A stretch of DNA of 39,060 bases. It comes from Deltaproteobacteria bacterium (GTDB lineage Bacteria > Myxococcota_A > UBA9160 > JAFDDA01). The stretch is taken from contig JAFDDA010000065.1 in NCBI GenBank assembly GCA_019311105.1, positions 1 through 39,060 of the forward strand, written 5' to 3'. The stretch's first letter is position 1, and the number at the start of each line of letters is the position of its first letter. This document shows positions 32,038 to 39,060 of the stretch, in pieces. The notes under the pieces were generated by a model that ran no database searches, was not told the origin of the DNA, and saw nothing but the letters and a program-made list of their open reading frames with translations. The position numbers were made by a program, and so were the translations under genes.

Positions 32038-33474
32038 GTGAATTCGATTCCCTCGCCTCTGTGGCTCGCCGCGGTCGCTCTGACGATCCTGACCGCGAGC
32101 GTTGCCCGAGCAGACAGTCTCGCGACAGCGGGAGTTGCCCAAGCAGACAGTTCCGCGACGGCGGGCGTTGCCCGCGCAACCGGCCCTGCGACGCCGCCCC
32201 ACATCGTCTTCTTTCTCGCGGACGACCTCGGCTGGGGAGACGTCGGCTACCACGGCAGCGAGATCGAGACGCCCCACATCGATGCCCTCGCGCAGGCCGG
32301 CGTGAAACTCGACCAGTTCTACGTCCTGCCCGTCTGTTCGCCCACGCGTGCGGCACTTCTGACCGGCCGCTACCCGATCCGCCAAGGGCTTCAGCGGGAC
32401 GTCGTCCGACCCTGGGCTCGCTGGGGGCTACCGGAGGCCGAGCGAACATTGCCCCAGGCCCTCGGGGAGGCGGGCTACCGCTCGCTCATGGTCGGCAAGT
32501 GGCACCTCGGCCACGAACGGTCGAGCCAGCTTCCGCGGGCACGCGGCTTCGCCCATCACTACGGGAACTATCTCGGCGCCGGCGACTACTTCACCCACCG
32601 CCGCGAGGGCGGCCTCGACTGGCACCGCAACGGCAAGCCACTCGAGGAGCCGGGCTATGCCACGTTCCTGCTGGCGAACGAGGCGATGTGGCTCATCCGT
32701 GGCCATGACCCGGCACAGCCGCTCTTCCTCTACGTCTCCTTCACTGCGCCGCATGCGCCGCTTCAGGTGCCGGCCCATTGGGAGGCGCGCTATGCGGACT
32801 TGCAGAGCCCCGCCCGGCGCAGCTATGCCGCGATGGTTTCGGTGATGGACGAAGCGATCGGCCGCATCCTGGCCGTGCTACGTGAGCGCGGGATGGCCGA
32901 GAACACGCTCGTGGTCTTCGCCAGCGACAACGGTGGCCTCGAGTCGCAAGGCGCCGACAACGGGCCGCTGCGCGGAGGGAAGGGCGAACTCTACGAAGGT
33001 GGCGTCCGCGTGCCCGCGGTCGTTTCGTGGCCGGCTCGTCTGCCTGAGGGCACGTCGGTCGCGGCCCCGATCCACATCGTCGACTGGTACCCGACGTTGC
33101 TCGGGCTCGCGGGGGCCAGCCGCGAACAACCGTTGCCCATCGACGGCCGCGACATCGGCGCCGTCCTTGCAGGCGAGGCACAGCCCGATCGGGCCTTCCT
33201 CTACAACGTCGAAAAGTCCGGTGGCGCCGTCCGGTCCGGGCGTTGGAAGCTCCTGCAGGATGCCTCGGGGACCGAGCTCTTCGACCTCGCAACCGACCCG
33301 GGCGAGCTGCGAAACGTTGCAGCCGAGCAGCCCGACACCGCGCGCGCCCTCGCCGCCCGGCTCGCCGCCTGGGCCGCCGAATCCGAACCCGCGGCCTTCG
33401 ACGCCACGCAGCGCGAGGGCCACGAGCCGCCCGCCATCTGGGGCCCCGCCGCCCCCGAGGCGGCGCGCGACTAG
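32038..33474 (+). CDS. secreted sulfatase (formylglycine-type arylsulfatase)
   Basis: 478-residue type I sulfatase hydrolysing sulfate esters outside the cytoplasm. The sulfatase signature VCSPTRAALLTGRYP begins near residue 99, with Cys100 as the site of formylglycine conversion (CxPxR). HIVFFLADDLGWGDVGYHG holds the metal-binding Asp pair, MVGKWHLGH and FVSFTAPHAP-like segments supply active-site residues, and VFASDNGGLESQGADNGPLRGGK holds the second Asp-Asn metal site (key residues D and N). Signal peptide SPLWLAAVALTILTASVARA. A three-unit 33-base tandem repeat follows the signal peptide. GTG 32038 has no clear Shine-Dalgarno. No formylglycine-generating enzyme or anaerobic maturase is in the window. 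Confidence 0.92.
   Translation: MNSIPSPLWLAAVALTILTASVARADSLATAGVAQADSSATAGVARATGPATPPHIVFFLADDLGWGDVGYHGSEIETPHIDALAQAGVKLDQFYVLPVCSPTRAALLTGRYPIRQGLQRDVVRPWARWGLPEAERTLPQALGEAGYRSLMVGKWHLGHERSSQLPRARGFAHHYGNYLGAGDYFTHRREGGLDWHRNGKPLEEPGYATFLLANEAMWLIRGHDPAQPLFLYVSFTAPHAPLQVPAHWEARYADLQSPARRSYAAMVSVMDEAIGRILAVLRERGMAENTLVVFASDNGGLESQGADNGPLRGGKGELYEGGVRVPAVVSWPARLPEGTSVAAPIHIVDWYPTLLGLAGASREQPLPIDGRDIGAVLAGEAQPDRAFLYNVEKSGGAVRSGRWKLLQDASGTELFDLATDPGELRNVAAEQPDTARALAARLAAWAAESEPAAFDATQREGHEPPAIWGPAAPEAARD
32101..32199 (+). repeat. three imperfect 33-bp tandem repeats in sulfatase N terminus
   Basis: Units at 32101-32133, 32134-32166 and 32167-32199 each begin GTTGCCC. The first two differ at only a few bases; the third has diverged. 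They encode VARADSLATAG, VAQADSSATAG and VARATGPATPP, in frame, as a linker between signal peptide and catalytic domain. Likely arose by slippage of the sequence around the signal-peptide cleavage site. Confidence 0.85.
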
Positions 33475-33504
33475 ACCTTCCGCAGGGGGTCGAGCCGGTG
33501 GTTC

Positions 33505-34059
33505 TCAGACTTTCCGCAGCGTGTTCGAGTCCGTGTGGTGGAAGATCTCCGGCTGGTCGGGGATCTGGAGCTGCGTGTCTTCCTCGTAGTGGAGGCTGCC
33601 GTCTGGGTCGAGGGTCACCGAGAGCTCGTAGCGGACGGTGCGGAAGTGGCCATCGAGGAACGGGTTCGACGCGATGCCGAAGACGGGCGAGCCGAGCTCC
33701 GCGCTCATCACGAGCTTGCGCGCATCCACCGCGGCGTCGCCTCCGGCCAGGACGGTCACTCCGCGCGGCACGATGAAGCAGCGCATCACCTGCCCGGCGC
33801 CACCGTCCCACAGCCAGTAGCCCACTTCTTCATGGAACGGGTCGGCCTCCCCGAGGCGCCAGGCCGTCGTCGCGTAGCGCAACCCGTAGAGGCTCTGTTC
33901 GTGGTTCCGGACCCGGCCGATCGGGTCGAAGACCATGCGTTCGCGGAAGGCGTTGGTTTCGACGCCGCGACCCTCCGACGGTGCAACGTCCGTTCCTTGA
34001 TCGCCTTCCCAGACCCCAGCCAGCGGGGCGAGGGGCCCCAGCTCGTTCGCGTCGCTCAT
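33505..34059 (-). CDS. nitrobindin-like / FABP-type heme-binding barrel protein
   Basis: 184-residue soluble beta-barrel. LGPLAPLAGVWEGDQGTDVAP at the N terminus is the THAP4/nitrobindin-like start, and strands FRERMVFDPIGRVRNHEQSLYGL, GYWLWDGGAGQVMRCFIVPRG and RYELSVTLDPDGSLHYEEDTQL follow in order (regions rather than motifs). The C-terminal FHHTDSNTLRKV carries the His that binds heme in nitrobindins, though heme binding here is inference. ATG 34059 is preferred to GTG 34062 because AGGAGG is four bases before it. It is the last gene of the minus-strand run P450 remnant > SnoaL > CMD, 130 bases after the CMD gene, so it may have its own promoter. Confidence 0.75.
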   Translation of the reverse strand: MSDANELGPLAPLAGVWEGDQGTDVAPSEGRGVETNAFRERMVFDPIGRVRNHEQSLYGLRYATTAWRLGEADPFHEEVGYWLWDGGAGQVMRCFIVPRGVTVLAGGDAAVDARKLVMSAELGSPVFGIASNPFLDGHFRTVRYELSVTLDPDGSLHYEEDTQLQIPDQPEIFHHTDSNTLRKV

Positions 34060-34189
34060 CACGCCTCCTAGGTTCGGATGCTCCGAGTCTAGCTGCAGCG
34101 GCCGGCAACACCGCGGAGACTCCAGTTCGGCATGATCGCGACCTGTCGGGAAGGTCTCGACCTCCGTCGGGAGAGTACCGATTGGGCGC

Positions 34190-34579
34190 TCAGCCGTCGG
34201 GCTGCGCGGTCTTGCCCTTGGCTTCCTGGATTGCCTCGTAGGTAGGCCCCAGCAAGCCCGCCGCGCGCGGGTAGCCTGCGTACTGCGCGAGCATGATGGT
34301 GATCTCGTGGACCTGCTCTTCGGTGAGCTCGCCGTTCTTCAGGGCCGAGCGCACCTGGATCTTCCACGTGTCCTTCTCGCCGAGGGCGGCGATCACGCCC
34401 ATGAGGAGCAGGCGTCGGTCGCGGATCGAGAGCGCCTCCCGCGTCCAGGTCTCCGCGAAGAGTTGCTCGAGCATGAGGTCGGTGAAGGCGTTGGCGCCCT
34501 GGGGCGGCACCACGACGTCCCCGGCATAGACCTTCTTGATCATCTCTTCGCCGCGCTTGCGGCGCTCGGAATCAGCCAT
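34190..34579 (-). CDS. carboxymuconolactone decarboxylase (CMD) family protein
   Basis: 129-residue all-helical protein of the CMD/AhpD family. The core SIRDRRLLLMGVIAALGEKDTWKIQVRSALKNGELTEEQVHEITIMLAQYAGYPRA, seen as one continuous stretch of helices, matches gamma-CMD (for example R-x-x-L, the EQVHE and Y-x-G-P segments). The AhpD CxxC redox pair is absent, so it is unlikely to be a peroxidase. ATG 34579 has AGGAG five bases upstream, and the SnoaL stop is 8 bases before it. Substrate unknown; ring-opened lactone or a detoxification role are possible. Confidence 0.88.
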   Translation of the reverse strand: MADSERRKRGEEMIKKVYAGDVVVPPQGANAFTDLMLEQLFAETWTREALSIRDRRLLLMGVIAALGEKDTWKIQVRSALKNGELTEEQVHEITIMLAQYAGYPRAAGLLGPTYEAIQEAKGKTAQPDG

Positions 34580-34587
34580 CTCGGCTC

Positions 34588-35148
34588 CTAGCTTTCTCGG
34601 TCGGTGATCGTTCCGTACCAGTCGAAGCCGTCGCGGCGCGTCCAGCCCGGCATCTTCGACCCCTTCTTCATGCGCTCCAACATCTTGGGCGTCAACTGTT
34701 CGTTCTTGGCCATGGCGCCGAACACGGCGCCGGCGTTCATGTGATCGAAGAAGTCGCGCTGCCACGCCCACTGGAAGTCGCCGGCGTAGCGGAACCACGA
34801 GCCGCCCGTTCCCGCGATCTCGTAGGGCTTGCCGTCCGGGTCTTCGACCGGCGCGATCTGTCGCCAGATGCCAATGATCTCACCCTTCTGGTCGTCGATG
34901 AGCGTGCGGATGTAGGGATAGACCCAGTGTTCGAGCCCCTCCATCTCGGTGCCGAACACCCAGTCGTGGATCTGCTTTCGCCCGTCCGCCACGAACTCCC
35001 AGCCAGCGCCGTTGTTCCAGGTGTAGAGGGCGTCCTCGCTATAGAAGACCGACATCTTCGACCAGTCGCCGCTGCGGCCGGCGTCGTTGTTGGCGGCCAC
35101 GAAGCGGCGGATCATCTCTTCGAGTTCGTCACGGGGGAAGGCGGGCAT
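34588..35148 (-). CDS. SnoaL-like (NTF2-fold) protein
   Basis: 186-residue cone-fold protein of the NTF2/SnoaL superfamily. DELEEMIRRFVAANNDAGRSGDWSKMSVFYSEDALYTW gives the helix-strand start, followed by GWEFVADGRKQIHDWV, the WVYPYIRTLIDD strand and GIWRQIAPVEDPDGKPYEIAGTGGSWFRYAGDFQ, ending with the extra C-terminal segment PKMLERMKKGSKMPGW. Such proteins can be cyclases, isomerases or binding proteins for polycyclic or steroid-like ligands. ATG 35148 has GAGGAG four bases upstream. Its start lies 11 bases after the deleted CYP51-like gene. Confidence 0.85.
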   Translation of the reverse strand: MPAFPRDELEEMIRRFVAANNDAGRSGDWSKMSVFYSEDALYTWNNGAGWEFVADGRKQIHDWVFGTEMEGLEHWVYPYIRTLIDDQKGEIIGIWRQIAPVEDPDGKPYEIAGTGGSWFRYAGDFQWAWQRDFFDHMNAGAVFGAMAKNEQLTPKMLERMKKGSKMPGWTRRDGFDWYGTITDRES

Positions 35149-35159
35149 GGGTCTCCTCG

Positions 35160-35456
35160 CTAGTGGGCGCCGGCGGTTCGGCGGCGATAGCGCACGCGGC
35201 AGGGCTGTTCGAGTTGCTCGTCCGGGGCGCGGAAGAAGGCCTCCTGGGCGGCTTCGCCCGAGAGCAACGCCACGCGGTTGCCCGCGAAGTTCATCTCGCC
35301 GATCTCGCCGCACTCCTCGCGCACGCGGGCGAACAACTCGATGGGTCGCCGGCGCAACTCGAGGAGATGGCCGAGGAGCGGGAGGTTCCGCGAGAGCACC
35401 GGCGGGGCAGCGCCGCCCGGGTGTGCTGCGCCGGTTGCGGGTTCGGCTTCGCTCAT
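35160..35456 (-). pseudogene. CYP51-like cytochrome P450 with large internal deletion
   Basis: 98 codons from ATG 35456. Residues 17-83 (LSRNLPLLGHLLELRRRPIE, VREECGEIGEMNFAGNRVAL, FFRAPDEQLEQ) match the N terminus of bacterial CYP51-type sterol 14-alpha-demethylases, and the last 14 residues (QPCRVRYRRRTAGAH) match their typical C terminus (QPxxVRYRRRTG). All of the middle, including I-helix, ExxR and heme-Cys loop, about 350 residues, is missing. The joint is at LEQ, a tripeptide that occurs in both ends of such proteins, so an in-frame deletion between short repeats is likely. Not a functional P450. Shares a divergent promoter with the dehydrogenase-TetR operon. Confidence 0.78.
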
Positions 35457-35471
35457 GGGGCGACGCTATGG

Positions 35472-35499
35472 CATTTACAGAACGTTTGCAATGTAAATG
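35472..35499. promoter_or_regulatory. inverted-repeat operator candidate CATTTACA-N12-TGTAAATG
   Basis: A perfect 8-bp inverted repeat with a 12-base spacer that itself contains AACGTT and TTGCAA. It sits in the divergent promoter of the deleted CYP51-like gene (starts 35456) and the dehydrogenase-TetR pair (starts 35559). TTTACA in each arm is a fair -35 for both directions. The form is typical of TetR-family operators, so the downstream TetR protein may repress both transcripts (inference). Confidence 0.6.
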
Positions 35500-35558
35500 T
35501 GATAGCTTGATCGGCGTCCAGGCCGTGCGCATCCAGATCGTTGGAGAAGGGGGGGAAC

Positions 35559-36422
35559 ATGACGCTCCGGGTTGGCTTCATCGGGCTCGGAAACCAGGGC
35601 AAGCCCATCGCGGCCCATCTCGCGCCCGCGGGCTTTGCGACCACGGTCTTCGACATCGCGCCGGCGCCGGCGCGCGAGCTGGCCGAGACCGGCGCCCGGG
35701 TGGCGGCTTCGCCCCGCGAGGTGGCCGAGGCCGCTAGCGTGATCGGGGTCTGCGTACCCGAGGACGACCATGTTCGCGCCGTCATGTCCGGGCCGGGCGG
35801 CATCCTCGAAGGCGCGGCGCCGGGGACGGTGGTAGCGATCCACAGCACGATCCTTCCCGAGACGGTCGAAGAGGTGGCCGAACAGGCCGCGACTCACGGC
35901 GTCTCGGTGCTCGATGCTTGTGTGACGGGCGGCGCGGCGCGCGCCGCGCAGAAGCAGCTCACCTACATGGTGGGCGGCGACGCCGAGGCTCTGGAGAAAG
36001 CACGGCCCATGCTCGAGGCGAGCTCCGTCAAGATCATCCACGCGGGCCCGCTCGGGAACGGTGCGCGCCTGAAGCTCTGCATCAACCTCATCACCTACAT
36101 CCAATGGGCCGCCGCATATGAATCGTTCCAGCTGGCAAGAGCCGTCGGCCTGCCGCAAGAAGTGCTCGAAGAGGCGGGCCAATCGAACGGTCAGATCACG
36201 GATCTCATGATCCAATACCTCGCCGTGCACAAGATGCCGGAGGACGTTCGCAAGGGAGATCCGATCCAAACCCTGATGCGTGGCCACACGCGCATCGCGG
36301 AGAAGGATCTCGCCTGGGCGCTGAAGCTCGCGCGTGACGCCGACCTGACGCTCCCCGTGGGCGGGCTCGTGTCGCAGATGATGGCGCAGCTCTACGGTGT
36401 CGAGGACGAGGGCCAGCGCTGA
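35559..36422 (+). CDS. NAD(P)-dependent 3-hydroxyisobutyrate-dehydrogenase-like oxidoreductase
   Basis: 287-residue beta-hydroxyacid dehydrogenase family member. GFIGLGNQGKPIAAHL is the Rossmann Gly-rich loop, DACVTGGAARA the substrate-binding segment (SGG is TGG), and GNGARLKLCINL carries the catalytic lysine. ATG at 35559 has a GGAGAAGGGGGG purine tract just upstream. The TGA overlaps the ATG of the TetR gene (TGATG), so the two are coupled. The family oxidises or reduces beta-hydroxy acids or related CoA-derived acids; exact substrate unknown. The Lys and Asn positions expected for activity are kept. Confidence 0.92.
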   Translation: MTLRVGFIGLGNQGKPIAAHLAPAGFATTVFDIAPAPARELAETGARVAASPREVAEAASVIGVCVPEDDHVRAVMSGPGGILEGAAPGTVVAIHSTILPETVEEVAEQAATHGVSVLDACVTGGAARAAQKQLTYMVGGDAEALEKARPMLEASSVKIIHAGPLGNGARLKLCINLITYIQWAAAYESFQLARAVGLPQEVLEEAGQSNGQITDLMIQYLAVHKMPEDVRKGDPIQTLMRGHTRIAEKDLAWALKLARDADLTLPVGGLVSQMMAQLYGVEDEGQR

Positions 36423-37039
36423 TGGCGACGCCGTCCCGCAGGCGAGCGGCCCCCGTGCGCGCGCGTCGGTCCCACGCGGAGCGCACCGCCGAGACGCGCG
36501 CGAAGGTGATGGCCGCGGTGGTCGCGAGCATCGCGAGCGTCGGCTTCCAGCGGACGACCGCGGCGGAGATCACGCGCCGCGCTGGCGTCTCCTGGGGTGC
36601 CGTGCAGCACCACTTCGGGGACAAGGACGGGATCCTCGATGCTGTTCTGGCCGACTCGTTCGAACGTTTCGCGCAGCGTCTCGCCGGCGTCGAACTCGAC
36701 GGGCTCGACCTCGATGCCCGGGTCGCGACGTTCGTCGACGGCGCGTGGGAGCATTTCGGGAGCCCGCACTACCGCTGCACGTTCGAGATCCTGCTGAACC
36801 ACCCGGGCGCCGAAGGCGATGCCTGGCAGGGGATGCTCGAAGCCTGGAACGAGGTGTGGACGCGCTTCTTTCCCGCGCCCCACCTGGCGCGCCGCGAGGT
36901 CGTCGCTCTGCAGCTCTACGCGATCTCCGTCTTGTCGGGCCTCGCAACGGCGCGGGCTCTCGGTGGCCGCCCGGCTCGGCTGCTCGATGGGCCCCTTGCG
37001 CTGCTGTGCGAGGCGCTCGTCCAAAACCTGGAGGCGTAG
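36422..37039 (+). CDS. TetR/AcrR family transcriptional regulator
   Basis: 205-residue repressor. An Arg-rich start is followed by the TetR helix-turn-helix, ETRAKVMAAVVASIASVGFQRTTAAEITRRAGVSWGAVQHHFGDKDGILDAVL (about residues 22-74, key residues T-x-x-x-I, G-V-S and Y/H-F), then a ligand-binding C-terminal domain with RCTFEILLNHP. The ATG overlaps the dehydrogenase stop. The best operator is the 35472-35499 inverted repeat in its own operon promoter, which would also control the divergent CYP51-remnant/SnoaL/CMD operon. Inducing ligand unknown; a lipid or CoA thioester is typical in such settings. Confidence 0.92.
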   Translation: MATPSRRRAAPVRARRSHAERTAETRAKVMAAVVASIASVGFQRTTAAEITRRAGVSWGAVQHHFGDKDGILDAVLADSFERFAQRLAGVELDGLDLDARVATFVDGAWEHFGSPHYRCTFEILLNHPGAEGDAWQGMLEAWNEVWTRFFPAPHLARREVVALQLYAISVLSGLATARALGGRPARLLDGPLALLCEALVQNLEA

Positions 37040-37046
37040 GGCGCCG

Positions 37047-37865
37047 TCAGCTGGGGTCTTCGAACTGCGGATCGCGCTTCCCGAGCTTCGCCACGACGGC
37101 CTCGATCTGATTCTTCCCACCCATCAATTCCGACGATGTGCGGAACTCGTTGGCGAGGCCTTCGTTCACCGGGACGAGGGCGGAAGCATTCAGGAGCCAT
37201 TTCGCCGAACGCACTGCCTCGGGGCTGTGGCTCGCGATGCGCCGCGCGAGCGCGAGTGCGTCCTCCACGGGTTGCTCCGAAACCTCGGTGCCGAGCCCCA
37301 AAGCCACTGCGCGTTCACCCGAGATGACCTCGCCCGTGAAGAAGAGCTTCTTCGCCACGTCGAGGGGCAGCAGGCGGCGGATGGCCTGGCTGCCGGAGAG
37401 GTCGGGCACGAGACCCCAGGTGATCTCGACGAAGCCGAGCTTGGCGTCGGGCGAAACGAGCCGAATGTCCGCGCCCAAGGCTACGTGGAGTCCGCCGCCG
37501 AGGGCCGCCCCCTCGATGGCGGCAACGACGGGCTGCGGAACCTCCTGCCAGAGCCATCCGATCTGTTGACCACGATGGGCGCCATCGCGGCTCAGGTCGG
37601 CAGCGGCCGCTTGCACCTCGGCGCTGTCACCGTCGAGGTCCCCCGATGCCATGTCGCCGAAGTTCGAGAAGTCGAGCCCCGCCGAGAAGTGGCCGCCTTC
37701 GCCCGACAGCACGATCGCGCGCACGGACGCGTCGGCGCCGAGGGTCTGCGCCGCCGCGCGCAGCGCATCCATCATGTCGCCGTCGAGAGCGTTGCGTTTC
37801 TCCGGTCGATTCAGCCGGACGTGGGCCACGCCGCCGTCGCGCTCGATCACGATGCGGTCGCTCAT
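37047..37865 (-). CDS. enoyl-CoA hydratase/isomerase (crotonase) family protein
   Basis: 272-residue crotonase. EGGHFSAGLDFSNF and EGAALGGGLHVALGADIRL form the oxyanion hole. The active-site segment FVEITWGLVPDLSGSQAIRRL has a Glu and an Asp eight residues apart, the same spacing as the catalytic Glu196/Asp204 of delta3,5-delta2,4-dienoyl-CoA isomerase (numbers from the rat enzyme); the classic hydratase E164 is replaced by that Asp. So an isomerase or dienoyl-CoA role is more likely than simple hydration. ATG overlaps the TGA of the acyl-CoA synthetase (ATGA), and the pair is co-translated. Confidence 0.9.
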   Translation of the reverse strand: MSDRIVIERDGGVAHVRLNRPEKRNALDGDMMDALRAAAQTLGADASVRAIVLSGEGGHFSAGLDFSNFGDMASGDLDGDSAEVQAAAADLSRDGAHRGQQIGWLWQEVPQPVVAAIEGAALGGGLHVALGADIRLVSPDAKLGFVEITWGLVPDLSGSQAIRRLLPLDVAKKLFFTGEVISGERAVALGLGTEVSEQPVEDALALARRIASHSPEAVRSAKWLLNASALVPVNEGLANEFRTSSELMGGKNQIEAVVAKLGKRDPQFEDPS

Positions 37866-39060
37866 GCCGAGCGCGCCTTGGAGAGCTCGCCGGCCGTACG
37901 CGCCGAGAGCTTGTAGTCGGCCTTGCCATTCGGTCCGCGGAACACTTCGGGAATCACGTTGATCTCCTTCGGAACCTTGTAGCCAGCGATATGGGCTCGG
38001 CAGTGCTCACGGAGGGCTGCCTCATCGGGAAGGCCGGTACCTTCAGTGAGCGAGACGAGGGCCACGACCCGCTGCCCCCAACGCTCGTCATCGAGGCCCA
38101 CCACCACGGAGTCCTTCACGGCCGGGTGAGCCTTGAGTGCGTTCTCGACCTCTTCCACGAAGACCTTCTCACAGCCGGTGTTGATGCAGAGCGAGCCCCG
38201 TCCGTAGAGCTTGATCGTCCCGTCGGCTTCGACCTCTGCGAGGTCGCCCGTGATCGAGTAGCGCAAGCCGTCGATCGTCGGAAAGGTCTCCGCACTCTTG
38301 GCCGCGTCGCCGTAGTAGCCAGCGGGGACATGGCCGGTGAGCGCGACCCTCCCGACCACACCCGAGCCGGCCTCGACGGCCTTCAAGTCGTCGTCGACGA
38401 CGAGAGTGCGGGTGTTCATCTCGAACGTCAGGCCCTGACCGAAGCTCTTGTGGCCGCCGCCCCCCTTGCCCTGGAAGCCCGTCTCCGTGGAGCCATAGTT
38501 GTCGAGCATTTCCGCCTGGGGGAGATACTTCTTGAGCTTGTCCTTCACCGGCTCCGAGAAGATCGCGCCTGCCGACCCGATGACGAGAACGCTGCTGCAG
38601 TCGTGGGGTTCGGCGGAGGCGGCGTTCCGTTCCAGCGCATCGGCGATGGGGCGAGCCATGGCGTCCCCGACGATGGAAACCGTGAGCACCTTCTCCTCGG
38701 CGAAGAGCCGGACGGCATCTTCGCCGTCGAACTGCTTCTGGTAGACGATGGTCATGCCCCCGATCAGGAAGATCATTGTCGCGAGCTGCGCGGCGCCGTG
38801 GATCAGTGGCGCAGCGACCAGCGCCGTGGCGATGCCCCCGATGACTCGCGCGCGTTCGATCAAAGGCTCGAGCTCGTCGATGTCCTCGCCCGTGGGGTTG
38901 CCGCCGCCGAAGCAGGCGAAGTAGGCGGCCTCGTGGGGCCACATCACGCCCTTGGGCATCCCGGTCGTGCCGCCGGTGTAGATGATGAAGAGGTCGTCGT
39001 TGCTGCGGCCCGTGAAGTCGCGGGCGCTCGAGCCCTCGTTGCAGGCGGCCTCGAACTCGG
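37862..39060 (-). CDS. AMP-binding acyl-CoA synthetase, FadD-type, N-terminal part outside window
   Basis: The visible part holds about 399 codons of the C-terminal two-thirds of an ANL ligase; the start lies beyond the right edge, and the ATG at 38959 is only an internal Met in the ATP loop FIIYTGGTTGMPKGVMWPHE. Further motifs: MLDNYGSTETGFQ, SITGDLAEVEADGTIKLYGR, LCINTGCEKVFVEEVENAL and PNGKADYKLSAR with the final Lys. The YTGGTTGMPKGVMW loop and the CINTGxEKVFxEEVE segment are typical of the FadD19/FadD17 type of ligases that act on steroid or long branched side chains (family knowledge from Actinobacteria). The stop overlaps the crotonase start. Substrate assignment is an inference from motif only. 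Confidence 0.88.
   Translation of the reverse strand, partial: EFEAACNEGSSARDFTGRSNDDLFIIYTGGTTGMPKGVMWPHEAAYFACFGGGNPTGEDIDELEPLIERARVIGGIATALVAAPLIHGAAQLATMIFLIGGMTIVYQKQFDGEDAVRLFAEEKVLTVSIVGDAMARPIADALERNAASAEPHDCSSVLVIGSAGAIFSEPVKDKLKKYLPQAEMLDNYGSTETGFQGKGGGGHKSFGQGLTFEMNTRTLVVDDDLKAVEAGSGVVGRVALTGHVPAGYYGDAAKSAETFPTIDGLRYSITGDLAEVEADGTIKLYGRGSLCINTGCEKVFVEEVENALKAHPAVKDSVVVGLDDERWGQRVVALVSLTEGTGLPDEAALREHCRAHIAGYKVPKEINVIPEVFRGPNGKADYKLSARTAGELSKARSA

Noticed and set aside
1..39060. CRISPR arrays, insertion sequences, phage genes
   Set aside because: No direct-repeat arrays with spacers, transposase motifs or terminal inverted repeats were seen on either strand.

Overview
The window is a very GC-rich stretch of a Gram-negative bacterial chromosome, densely packed with genes on both strands. 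A tripartite RND pump, a lipoprotein-type signal peptide and secreted sulfate-handling enzymes point to an outer membrane. Three acyl-CoA ligases, two F420/LLM-type oxidoreductases, several SDRs, crotonases, an intact P450 and the remnant of a CYP51-like gene resemble uncultured deltaproteobacterial, Myxococcota or Binatota-type genomes. That placement is inference from gene content and is not proven. I see no integrase, transposase, CRISPR array, rRNA or prophage gene, and no gene-free stretch over 300 bases.

Layout. 1-4.3 kb: RND efflux adaptor (5' end cut off by the window) and its permease, overlapping by four bases. 4.3-7.0 kb: acyl-CoA ligase, possible small coupled ORF, tRNA-Met(CAT) with a hairpin behind it, and a PAPS-type sulfotransferase. 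7.2-9.6 kb: citrate synthase (gltA) and an SDR. 9.6-12.5 kb: minus-strand operon SDR > cytochrome P450 > crotonase. 12.6-13.4 kb: a divergent SDR. 13.5-16.2 kb: an arylsulfotransferase-like lipoprotein, then a cupin, an LLM oxidoreductase and an ATP-grasp enzyme in tight order.

16.2-28 kb: the most distinctive block. It holds a sugar-transfer-associated-type ATP-grasp enzyme, two asparagine-synthetase-like enzymes without a catalytic Cys2, a secreted beta-propeller gene with a probable frameshift, a GT4 glycosyltransferase, a sulfotransferase-glycosyltransferase fusion, an ABC exporter with unusual nucleotide-binding motifs, and a membrane-anchored GH43-like propeller. This looks like a pathway that builds, amidates or ligates, sulfates and exports a cell-surface glycan or glycoconjugate. 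With the nearby arylsulfotransferase, sulfatase and stand-alone sulfotransferase, five sulfate-group enzymes lie within about 27 kb.

27.9-39 kb: small-molecule and lipid metabolism. It has an LLM oxidoreductase with an APH-like phosphotransferase, an acyl-CoA ligase, a sulfatase, a minus-strand operon (deleted CYP51-like gene > SnoaL-like > CMD-like > nitrobindin-like), a divergent 3-hydroxyisobutyrate-dehydrogenase-like gene coupled to a TetR regulator, and a FadD-type ligase (running off the right edge) coupled to a crotonase. Two separate P450 genes here are reduced to short reading frames that lack the heme-binding core. One has an N terminus joined in frame to a recognisable CYP51 C terminus. 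A perfect 8-bp inverted repeat in the promoter shared by that gene and the TetR operon is a good candidate operator.
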